Assembly: GCA_918807975.1 (NCBI GenBank) | Contig: OU964921.1 | Span: forward strand, 46,898,498-46,962,497 | Length of the DNA stretch: 64,000 nt | Source of the DNA: Aplidium turbinatum | Taxonomy: Eukaryota > Chordata > Ascidiacea > Aplousobranchia > Polyclinidae | Reading direction: 5' to 3' | Shown: piece after piece, positions 34,088 to 44,340 of the stretch | Layout: every line of letters starts with the position of its first letter | How positions within the stretch are numbered: position 1 is the first letter of the stretch | The notes under the pieces: model-generated | What the model was told of the DNA's origin: nothing | The model's input: the letters and a program-made list of their open reading frames with translations, nothing else | Databases searched by the model: none | Program-made: the position numbers and the translations under genes

Positions 34088-34918
34088 TAGGGTGGCTCGT
34101 TTTTGAACTTTTTTTTTAAATTCTTTCGGGGTAGTGGGGAAATGGTGCCAATGAGTGAGAAAACGCTCATGACAAAATTTGAGATTTGTAAAAAATTGTC
34201 TTCAGCCTCCTCATGGGGCCCAAAAATCGAGAAATGGGGTCAAAAACGCAATTTTTTTTTAAACATTTTTAGTTTGGGTAGATACAATATTGTTTAGATA
34301 TATCTAATTAACCTAAGAAAAAAAAATTGGAGTCATTTGAACTATTCCTTCAGCTTCCTCACAGCTTCTGAAAATTTTCATTTTGCTGAAAATTTTGCAT
34401 TTTTGTGGGTGGGTAGCCTACATGATACATAATTGCGTTAGACATTTTGCCAGCTATAAAACGTCATTGTATTTCTCTTTATAGACCTGCCCTGAGCTTT
34501 TGCGTCATTTTTTAATAAAATTGGGTTAATTTGGTAGGAAAAAGTGACGTCTTTTATTTGAATTTACGTCACTGACGAAGTTTATAGTTATGTAACCCCA
34601 AAAAAAAATGCAAATTTTCAGCAAAATGAAAATTTTCAGAAGCTGTGAGGAAGCTGAAGGAATAGTTCAAATGACTTCAATTTTTTTTTATAGGTTATTT
34701 AGATATATCTAAACAATATTGTATCTACCCAAACTACAAATATTTAAAAGAAAATTGCGTTTTTGACCCCATTTTTCGATTTTTGAGCCCCATGAGGAGG
34801 CTGAAGACAATTTTTTACAAATCTCAAATTTTGTCATGATTGTTTTCTCACTCATTGGCACCATTTCCCCACTACCCCAAGAGAATTAAAAAAAAAAGTT
34901 CAAAAACGAGCCACCCTA
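34088..34918. mobile_element. Long-TIR element, family TAGGGTGGCTCG, complete
   Basis: The tips TAGGGTGGCTCG are inverted, with arms of roughly 310-330 bp and a short unique centre. The flanks ATGTGTA (34081-34087 and 34919-34925) form a 7-bp, perhaps 8-bp, duplication. It is non-coding. The same family is found split at 52615-61107, where the duplication is 8 bp, and as partial ends at 61932-62173. An 8-bp duplication fits hAT or similar superfamilies. It lies upstream of the last known exon of the membrane-protein gene. Confidence 0.88.
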
Positions 34919-34925
34919 ATGTGTA

Positions 34926-36243
34926 TGTCTATAGCTGTAATGGATTTATTAGACAGCAGTCAAATCGCCAAAGTTAGATGTAAATTATAATAAAGAAACA
35001 AGGCTTGCTCTGCTTAAGATAATGACGTCACTGTAATCTCGCGTCACACTTTGCGTTCTGTCTCTCACACTAACAACCGTAACGACTCATTAACTGCCGA
35101 GAATCTATTTACTCTGTAATTGTCCAGTCGGCAAAAGTGCGACATTATTATATCGACTCGACGTTTGACCACAGTGCTTAGACGTGAAATGTTTTTATTT
35201 GACTTCAGTTTGTTTGGAAAGATGCGAAGATCGGAAGCAAATGTTGCTTGAGATGTAGGCAGATTTCTGTCGATATTTGCTTCATTTCCCCAATTTCACA
35301 TTAGAGGCGCATCTAAAGACGAAAAACTGGTATAGACAAAGCAACTGAACTTTGAAATAAGTTGTTATTCCAGGAAGAATATGTTCGCCGACAAAATCGG
35401 TTATATTTACGTAAATTCAACAACTGAGGACGTTGAAATCTGGCAACGGTGAGCATTACCAGCCAGCTAGAATCAGGTCCCATTGAACTTGAATACTAAA
35501 TTGTATTTGCTTACAGCTTGACATTGACAATGCCGCAATGCTTAGTCACTGATGATATCTGTCAGCCCATCTTCATGTTTTTACACCTTATAGTTGTCGC
35601 TAATCGTTGAATCGACGAAATAACAGCGCAGTTTTGTCGGCTAGAAAATTACTGAATAAAAGTGGTTGCCGATGCTATATAAATTGTGGAAAAAACCCAT
35701 CAAAAATCGACTTATAAATATTCGGCTTAGTTGAACGATTGCGAAATGAAACAATTTTACTATCAAAAAATATCATCAATTTCGACTATTCGGTATTTTC
35801 CATGTAAAGTATTTTATTTCCAGCTTGTAATGCCACACTTTTCGCGTTGACTTATTGTACAATGATGTGCAATCAGCGTAAAATATATGGTTTTGTTTCA
35901 GTCGCAGACAGAAGCAAATGTATGCAATTTACGCCAGACGCAAATCGGTAATTGATACCACGCAGTGTCTTCTTCACACACAACTAATCAAATTACGCGC
36001 GCGATAAGCTCATTAGGCGACTCGGCTTGGCGCCTTTGAATAAACAGTCGTTGATCTGTCACTCTTTTTAATAAAAGAAACCAACCAGGCGCAATCTTCT
36101 CTCACTCCAGGAGCAAATCAATAAAATATTTCAAGGTACATGCTAAAAACGGTAAAATATCTCCCAAACCGAATCAGGTATAGCCACGAAACTTTAAATA
36201 CGTATAGCCAAGTAATATTCAGGAAAAGTCAATAAATTTCAGC
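34926..36243. other. Non-coding stretch
   Basis: No exon was recognised. A CGTTGAATCGACG-type word near 35600 belongs to a short motif scattered through the window. GCGC-rich words near 35995 are unremarkable. Confidence 0.3.
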
Positions 36244-36247
36244 TTAA

Positions 36248-36525
36248 CCCTTTTTCCAGTGACGTATTTTGGCCAGTTGACTTGCGGACGGGGGGGTCGG
36301 TTCGACACTATCACTTTCAGCTCGTGTAACTCAATAACTACGCAAGATAGATCAATCAAATTTTCACATGGTGTAGATAATTTATCTGACAACATAACAT
36401 TGAAACTCTTTTGCAATTTGTTCAACAGCGCAACTTGAAAAATCAAATAATTTGATGGTTGGTCATATTTTTTTATTTGACTTGAGAAATTGCTTCTTAA
36501 TTAACTTGTAATTGAGTGTGACGGG
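36248..36525. mobile_element. Possible short piggyBac-type MITE
   Basis: TTAA at 36244-36247 is followed by CCCTTTTTCCAG, and CGGG is followed by TTAA at 36526-36529. The left end resembles, in order of words, the tip at 50857. Inverted similarity beyond three bases is weak, so the right border is uncertain. Confidence 0.35.
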
Positions 36526-36905
36526 TTAATTCCATTGTGTAGATTTTAATCTCTTACGCGGAGACGTCGTCCAAGCTTCAATGAAATCGTAATTGGCGTC
36601 CGACTCGCGTTTGCTTGTTGTTTTGCCGGAGGCATTGTAAAAAAAAATTGCTTCCCAGACAGCCACTTAATCTGGTAATGATCTTTACCAGATCTGGCAT
36701 CGTCGGGCAAAATTAATCCGGCTCTGATCTGGCATAAAATTATGCCCGCTCTGGTTAATAGTGGTGTGCCCTATAAGGCGTGCTCATTTTTTCCCGATCG
36801 GGCATGAACATCGGGGCAAGATCTAGCCACGATCGGGCAAAATTGAACACGCCCTATCGGGCTCACCACTATTAACCAGAGCTGGCATAATTTTATTTCA
36901 GATCA

Positions 36906-37393
36906 GATGATCTGTCATCCGTTGACGCGACATTCAGACAGAAATTAAACATATATAACTGACAAATCAATCAAACAATGCCATCGAATTCAATGATTTG
37001 TTTATTACAAAAAATATAACAAATCACAATAGAAGTGAACATCCGATCATTTAGCAGTCACAACAACATGGTATAAACATAACATCAGGGGACATAAAGG
37101 AATACACACAGGAGAGTTGTGAAAAAGCAAATTCCTTTTTTCGAAATTGAGAAGATGATCTGTAATGCACAACACTTTTTTTATTTCGAGCCCATTGTGA
37201 TTGGGAAGTAATTCACTTTTTCCTAAAAGTAGCCTACACAAACCAAATCTGAGCACGAGTTTGAAGGTCTATTGAACGTGTAACAAACAGATATTTCAGA
37301 AAGTCAACATTTTACGTTGTTTTCACTTTCTGTTTGACTTTAAGAAATAAACGCAAGTCATTTCAAATCGATGAAACGCAGATTACGATTTCT
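36906..37393. other. Sequence downstream of the DUF4806 gene
   Basis: AT-rich; no poly-A signal could be fixed and no element was recognised. Confidence 0.3.
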
Positions 37394-40337
37394 TCACAAT
37401 TTTATTGAATCGTCAGCTTGTCGCATTTTCCGACCACCATCCCTGTCTTTTGCTCCATCGAGCCAATGCACCACACTTGCACGAAAGTCCGTTTCTTTTG
37501 CCTCGGAATATATTTCTCTAATGGTAGCTGTAAAATGTAAACTTTTTACATTAGAAAAAGATTGATTTTTCCTTATAAAGGAGGGTACGTTAAAAGCTGT
37601 GCTACTGCAGCAAACAAAACGTTTAAAAGCAATATTAAAAAAATTAATAATAAATGTTAAATTGAAAAACTTGATTCTCAGCTTATGCAACAATATATAC
37701 TACAGTACATATAGTAGATAATTTTAGTAATAACTACTCAGAAACGTGATGACAAATAAGCTACCATTTTCAACTCACCAAAAGTAACTTTATACAATCG
37801 AAGTTGCTTGAAACCTTTTTTTCCGTGATGCCCCTTGCCACTCAAGTAATAAAACTTCGCCAATTCATTGCCCATAGTTTCCTTGAGCATTCTCCTTGTC
37901 GTTTCAGGCAAACTTCTACCGCTGAAGCCCAACAAATAAGCAACCTGCAAAAAATTAGTCTCTGCTGTTACTCAATTCTTATGCTATATCGTTAACCTGC
38001 ATGCACTTTTACAACGACATGTGGAAATAGACAATGACGAAAAGCTGGCAGTTTAGCAATCACGTGAAAAAGTATCTTGTGTCAAACATCATAGATCAAA
38101 ATAGCAACCTGTAAAATCCAACCAGGAGAAACAACTTTGTTGATGATGAAAACTTTTATTATTAATGTATGTGAATGATCAATGAATAAATTTGTGACTC
38201 TGCAAACAATAAACTTGTCAAGTGAGGGTAATCAACTACTCACCATAGATGCTTGGAACTTTCCATCCAGTAACTTTCTTTCTATATCACAAAGTTGTTC
38301 TTGAGAATAAATTGGCAAATTTTGAAACATTGGAAATTCTTCACTGCTCTTTTCCTTTGTTTTTTCAGAAATCAGTCTTTTTAAGCACCGTTGTTGTGCT
38401 TGAATTTGTTCAAGAACTTTGAATATCCGAGCTGAAAAAGATAACATTAACGTAAAGAACACATTGCCATAAATGGGATTCACCTAAAACAACAATGAGC
38501 TTCACACTTAACTAAAATTTGTACAAATAACCACACTCGTTTAACTGATTCACTATATATGTGCAATCATGACTAACACAAGGTAACAACAAAAAGTAAG
38601 AAGCATAGTCCAACATACGGGTCTGCTACTATTCGGTGAGTCCGATTCGGTGAGTTCCTAACCTCTAACCCTAATCCCTAATCCTAAAACGGCAATGATA
38701 ATTAGGTTACGGTACCAGACAATTAAAAAAAAAAATTGAAAAAATCCCCCGTTAAGGGATCGGACTCACCGAATCGGACTTACCGAAACGGGCCATTCCG
38801 CCAACATACATTGTATGCTCCACAAAAACTTCAAATCAATGAATCACTTTCATATACGTACTAAAAATAGGCTCAAGTTCTGAAAAGAAATCATCCTGTT
38901 GCCACTTGGAGTAGTTTGCATTGGAGCACAACTTGAACGTTTCTTCAGAGTATGCTCATATTCCAAGCTACAGTTCACTTCAGCATTATACTCTTGGAAA
39001 GAATTTGGAGCTAGAAATATACATAAATACCACAACACTAATAATCTACATGATACTTTGGTGTCGTGCAGTTCAGTATAAGAATATTGAAATTAAAATT
39101 GTCACCCAAAAGTGTATGTCAACAAGAAAGCTTTATGCAATGCGGTGTACAAATGTATAAAAGTCTGAATATTGGCAGTAAACCCACAATAAAAGCTAAC
39201 AGGTCCAGTAAGACTGATAATTAAGATAATAATAATACACACTGGAATGTGTGCTTTGCACAGCAGGAGGAATCGGGAGTTGGTTTGCTTTATCAAAGCT
39301 TTCCAAAACTGATGTTTATTTGAAGCTTTTCTAGTTTTTTATGTTTCTTATGTTTTGAAAGACTTAGTTGTGAGTGCGGTGACAAACTTGATGATGAGCT
39401 TCTGTCATACCACTGTGACTTTGTTGAAGACCTTTAGTCCTTCAATACAATTTATCCACATTTTTGAAACAATATCATGGACTATTCAGAGAAAAACAAT
39501 TTACACACAAAACAATAATCAAAGATATCATTCTTTTATGATGCACCTTAAAGGTCATTAAGACATAAGAATAACTGCAAACAGCGACAATGTTTTGACC
39601 TCAAAGTCCTATCAGACCAGTCAAAGTGCACTGGATAAAACACTTGCTATAAAGAATATAGCAATGAAATCTGATAGAAAAGTTAAAACAACTTTTGATT
39701 TCTGGCCAAACCAATCATCGAGTGCACACTTATTCAAACAGATATATGCATACAATATACTATACATATAGATAACACCAGTATGAAGTCATTTTACACA
39801 CATGATCAAAATGGTTTCATAATAAACTGTATTTACCTTTAAGCCCGTTTAAAGCACCCTCTATTATCATCATCACTTGATTCAATATTTGAAGTAACCT
39901 CCAGATGGTGCATTTTTTGTTTGCAGCACTCCAATCACCTGTGATATGAAATCATTAAACATGTTGGTACAAAACGTGGTAAAACAACATAACATACCGT
40001 ACTCAGCTTAATTGTACAAAGTAAAATAGCAGCCACTTGTGCCACCAGATTCTTTCCCTTTAGTATCGGCATTTTGTATAATATCTCAGCCTATTGATAT
40101 AAATACTGCAACACAATGACTTACCGTACTTGTTCTAAACCATTCTTTTACTGCAAAAATCTTCCAAATCAGCAAGAGCTTCTTTTTTTTGGCAGCATTA
40201 TGGCTATGTTTTGAATTGAAGTATGGAGGCCAACAAGCTTCATATGGACTTTTCATCCACTGCGAAGGAATAACTGACATACTTTGTTTGTCAGCGTACT
40301 CAACCACTACATATGTTTCAAGCTTCAGTGTATCCAT
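37394..40337 (-). CDS. DUF4806-domain protein, complete six-exon gene
   Basis: Six exons with matching phases give 951 bp, 316 residues: 40337-40130, 39938-39837, 39010-38858, 38431-38244, 37944-37779, 37527-37394. The N-terminus (YVVVEYADKQSMSVIPSQWM, ACWPPYF, IWKIFAVKEWFRTS) is the usual start of DUF4806 proteins. The C-terminal half is the domain itself: NLPIYSQEQLCDIERKLLDG, VAYLLGFSGRSLPETTRRML, KGFKQLRLYKVTF, then ATIREIYSEAKETDFRASVV and DRDGGRKMRQ. The function of this family is unknown; it is multi-copy in many invertebrates. The exon 1 donor (GTACGG) and exon 3 donor (GTATAT) were chosen by phase over better-looking GTAAGT and GTACGT a few bases away. No breaks were seen, so the gene may be functional. 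Confidence 0.85.
38632..38787. repeat. Small foldback repeat in a DUF4806 intron
   Basis: The 24-bp arms at 38632-38655 and 38764-38787 are inverted with one mismatch (TCCGATTCGGTGAGT core). Each arm is itself a direct repeat of TTCGGTRAGT. The loop has CTAACCCTAATCCCTAATCC, a telomere-like word run. It lies in the intron between exons 3 and 4. Confidence 0.75.
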
Positions 40338-41199
40338 ACTTTGTAATTACAAACACACAGATTACTAACAATGTAAAATAATTTTTTACTAGGCTACCTG
40401 CAACAAAATAATTTGTCAAAAAATGGAGGTAAACATCCAAATGGAAAGCAACATCACGTCCCAAAAATAACAACAAAACGTGCAACGATGTCATTGCAAA
40501 ACAATAAGAAACTGATGTAAAATTTAAAGTGAAAAAACATAAGAAACAAGATACGGTAATACCACAAAATATTTTACAATAATTGATGCACCTTAATAAA
40601 CCAAGAAATCAGTAAACACAGAAATCTTTGAAAGAAAAATCAACTGAGACAAAATCAACCAAGACTGGTGCAATACAGGAATTTGTCAGGTTTGCCTGAA
40701 AAGGGGGAACGAATTTAATTTGTCCTTCCAAGGAGAAAAACATTTATGTTTTTACATGGAAATCTAAAGTTGGAGCGTTCATCAAAAAATTAAACATCTA
40801 GAAACAAAACATTGAAAATAATTTATTCAAAATATTCTCATTTACTGAAAAGTTTTTGGCTAACAATGGCGTGGAATCAAGCGTTATTAAACCTCTGGTT
40901 ATTGACACTTCTCAAGACTGTTGAAAGAGCTTAAAAGTATTTTCTTCCAGAATTGGACAATACTTTTAGATTTGATCCAAAACCCATTTGGTTGGTTGCT
41001 GGTTTTGAATCTTTATCCTCGGACTGACAAAGCCTTGATGGTTTATTCCTGGTAGTTTCGCATACTTGCAGAGGCTCTTGACGCAGGGCCGGTTACCGAG
41101 ATTGGCAGAGTGAAGTTTTCTGATTGTTGCCGAGGAATTATTCCATTCACTAGGTGCCGTTTAATGGAGAGCAGTCCTGAAATGCGTTACTCAAGCGCA
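40338..41199. other. Non-coding 5' side of the DUF4806 gene
   Basis: No TATA box or element was recognised; AT-rich sequence only. Confidence 0.3.
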
Positions 41200-41266
41200 C
41201 ACCCCGAAAGTCGAACTTGCGCCGCGTGCTCTTGAGCTGGACGCGCAACCACTGAGCTAACGGGGC
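41200..41266 (-). other. tRNA-like sequence (pseudo-tRNA or SINE head)
   Basis: On the minus strand GCCCCGTTAGCTCAGTGGTT resembles an acceptor stem plus A box; AAGTTCGACTT is B-box-like and CGGGGT can pair with the start. The D and anticodon stems do not fold convincingly, so I do not call a functional tRNA. It may be the head of a SINE. Confidence 0.45.
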
Positions 41267-41412
41267 GGACCATGCAAAACAGGAATAACAACAAAATAGC
41301 TTTTTACAGGTAATATCACAATACACTGTATGTCTGCGAACAAAGCAATACGTAGAGAACCAGACAATCTAGACACCTTACAGATACCTAAATCAGTAGA
41401 GTTTAAAGGAAA

Positions 41413-42724
41413 TGAAGCGTTTAGAACGAAAAGTGACTAAGTCACAAAATACTATAGTAAGGAGATATTGACATGTACAGTTTTCAATTGCATTGTAAAA
41501 TCAAGATTTAAAAGATTTTTTTGTTTTTACCATATGTCAGTGTCTACAACCCCAACCTAGTTCTGATTGCACTATTAATTGATTTTTTAGTTGAACTTAT
41601 CAAAAAATATTGATAATATTCTTTTTTGGACATGCGCTTTTCTTCAAAATTGGTGGACTTAGGCACTTTTAGACACAAATGATGGACTTAAGCACTTTTA
41701 AGTGTTCTATAGGCCTAACAGAATTTGCCATCTCTTACTCCAGATGCTACTGTAAAGTAAGCTATTTAAGTATATTTCTTCAAACCTCGTACTAATATGA
41801 CATTGGAATAATCTGCAAAGAATTATTTTGGGTTAGAAATATCTTGAAAAAATTAGGCTGGTAGCACATAATAACTGTTACTGGTAATTAATGGGGTGAA
41901 AAACAGGTAAAGTACAGAGACTTGCCCACCTTCATTGGCAATGTACAGTAGAATAATAATTGGGTTAGGCCTACTAGACTACATAATAATAATTGGGTAC
42001 ACTCTCAAAACCTTCTTCTCTTCATTAGTAGTGTAGTATAGAACTAAAGAAGACTGGTAGATAGGCTAGGACCTTTACAGAATAAGTTATAAAAATAATA
42101 GTCCAATCTAATAGGCTACTTAATCTTAGGTTAAGTGTAGGCTACTTCATTTCGTTATCTGCTGGCACCAACACTCCATCGAATAGCCTAATTATGTCCA
42201 ATGAATATTGAAGTCTGCACTGCTAAACTTCTTGCAAACTGGACCTGTGGACTGCTGAATTTGATTCGAAAGCAGTAGGCCTATAAATACTACTGGTATT
42301 TGATCCTTACTTGCAAAATATCTACAATAAAAAGCTGATAAAAACACTGCCGTTTTTAACACTACCAATGATCCTAATCCTTCACCTACCCTACCTAAAC
42401 CAGAGGCAGTGTCCCAGTCTAAATAACCGGTAACCAGCTAATGACTTTATATCCTCTAAAATGGAACCCGATCAAAAAGCAAAATAAAAATCATGTCACG
42501 TGGTTAAATGACTCGACGCTATTGGTCAGAACGGACTTAGCTACTTTTAGAAAAAAAAATTACCTTTCCGCTCAAAACCTGTATTCGAAAATGATGGCTT
42601 AGCAACCTTTATACCAAAATATTTTTGTGTCTGGTGACAAAGGACAATGAAAGCAATACGTTTTTGTACTTAACTCAATTCGAGTGAAAATGTGACTTAG
42701 TCACTTTTCGTTCTAAACGCTTCA
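41413..42724. mobile_element. Non-autonomous TIR element, 33-bp perfect ends
   Basis: The termini 41413-41445 and 42692-42724 are perfect inverted copies (TGAAGCGTTTAGAACGAAAA, then GTGACTAAGTCAC). Inside both ends there are repeats of GGACTTAGGCACTTTT and related words (near 41647, 41682 and 42534), like subterminal binding sites. There is no coding capacity in about 1.3 kb. The GACTTAG words resemble those in the DUF7869-bearing element at 10637-14792, so the two may be related. It lies 5' of the DUF4806 gene. Confidence 0.8.
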
Positions 42725-42861
42725 AATGTAAAATAGCATGAAACACATATAATATAGTCTTACCAGTGCACTGACACCAATCTTTTCACCAATACCAATA
42801 CAACTTCTACTTACTGGTACAGAAAATCAGTAGGCTACCTTTTTATATGTTAATAGGGAGC

Positions 42862-43030
42862 TGGTGTACAAGTCCCCCCCCCCACCTGGTAAATCATCAA
42901 TACAGGAATTGACCAAAACATGTGGATTGAAGTGTGTGAACAGTAAAGCAAAGGTAAAGTAGTTTCACCCTATATGTTTGGTCGATTCCTGTCTTTGTCA
43001 TGATTTACCAGGGGGGGGACTTGTACACCA
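42862..43030. repeat. Foldback MITE with poly-C arms
   Basis: TGGTGTACAAGTCCCCCC at 42862 and its complement ending at 43030 form inverted arms that include ACCTGGTAAATCAT, with a short centre. It is 169 bp and non-coding. Confidence 0.8.
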
Positions 43031-44154
43031 ACTCTGCTAATAGTTGGCCTATATAAAAGCACGCACTCACCCTACCGTTCGAAAGTCAAATTAATGGAAG
43101 AGCCTATAGCCTACATAGTACAGAAAGTCGTTATAAAAAGTCCACATATAAGAGTTAAGACAATGTGTACACCTTGAGAAGATTGAAAACCATCAATAAT
43201 AGATTTAAAAGAGGCTTCACTATTTAAACATTCAGAAACTGCTTGAATGTGTGCATTTGTTTTATCTCACAAAATTCGGCGATTTGTCCAGTATGATTCA
43301 CCTTTGTGTTCCATCTCTGGTGTTTTTACCAAACTTGCAGCGCACTTCCAGCAAGTATTAAAATAAACCTATTCTGTACTTTAAATTTGGCCTGGTGACA
43401 ACAAGTTGCATTTTGTCAATAACGATGACACGGTGATGCTTGTAGCTAATATTTAATTTTTTCTTTTTCAACTAAGATTGTCTGAACGCTTGTTTCTGTA
43501 ACTTCACGACCTACAGAAGAATTAGCCTAGTACATTCTGAAGTGTAATATCCAATTTCACTTACTGTAGCGTAGCCTACAGATAGGCTTTTCATTCACTG
43601 ATCACACACATAAAACCAGGCTTACCTTTTTGCAAAACAGAAACTTACTTAAAACTTCTGCTTAAACTACGGAAATCGCTTTAAAACTGAAAAGTTTCTA
43701 TAGAGTTTTCAACAAAATGGAAGTTTTCTAATGTGCTTTCTGATTTGTTGCGCAATACAAACGTCACAAACGTGTGCAATTTAACCGCGTGTATTTGGAG
43801 TATCACGTGATGAGCACGCGGCTGTGACTTTGTATCTTTGAAGATGGCCACGAAAATCGGCTTCTTTGCCTTGCTTTGCCTTCCCTGCTCATCACATTTT
43901 TATTTAAAAAACTAACTCAAAATCACACACCAATCAGACAGCGACAAAACCAACAATAGTGATTTTCCAAGTTTCAACCTGTCATCACAAATTTATATTT
44001 TACATTTTTATTTGTTGATATATCCATTAGTTTTGATTTTCTAACTTATTGACTTATCGATCTAAAACCATTAAACTGAAGTATTTCTGCTGTGTTATGA
44101 TTTAAATTACCAGCGGTTCACCTGTTTCAAATACATTTTGCCATGTTTTGCTCA
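43031..44154. other. Non-coding stretch with SINE II remnant
   Basis: 43800-43885 (CGGCTGTGACTTTGTATCTT, GAAGATGGCCACGAAAATCG) is a diverged piece of SINE family II in plus orientation. Nothing else was recognised. Confidence 0.45.
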
Positions 44155-44340
44155 TCAGTAGGCTAGGCTATTTCCAATGTGAAACAGATCATTGCCAGAT
44201 CTGTTCAGACGTCCGCATCCGTTGTTCGTGCTACCATGTCCAGACCAGAGGCGGTTTTGATCTGGCATCAGCATTTTCTGTTCACGCCCGACCATGCCCG
44301 GTTAAAATACGATCAGCACCAGATTAAGTGGCTGTCTGGG

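Larger units (their letters stand above)
36654..44340. mobile_element. Candidate 7.7 kb TIR element carrying the DUF4806 gene
   Basis: A 23-bp perfect inverted pair bounds the region: CCCAGACAGCCACTTAATCT at 36654 and its complement ending at 44340. Similarity continues more weakly inward with GATCTGGCAT, CGGGC and CTCTGG words on both sides. The left end also has an internal inverted pair (36722-36764 and 36862-36905). The only gene found inside is the DUF4806 gene. No target duplication is clear (GCTT against TTTG), so two independent insertions are the main alternative. Confidence 0.4.

Noticed and set aside
36219-36446. 75-aa minus-strand open frame as an upstream exon of the membrane-protein gene
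   Set aside because: It overlaps a piggyBac-type tip with TTAA and has no suitable splice sites that I could match in phase.
41200-41266. Functional tRNA gene on the minus strand
   Set aside because: A and B boxes are present, but the D and anticodon stems do not fold well; kept only as tRNA-like.
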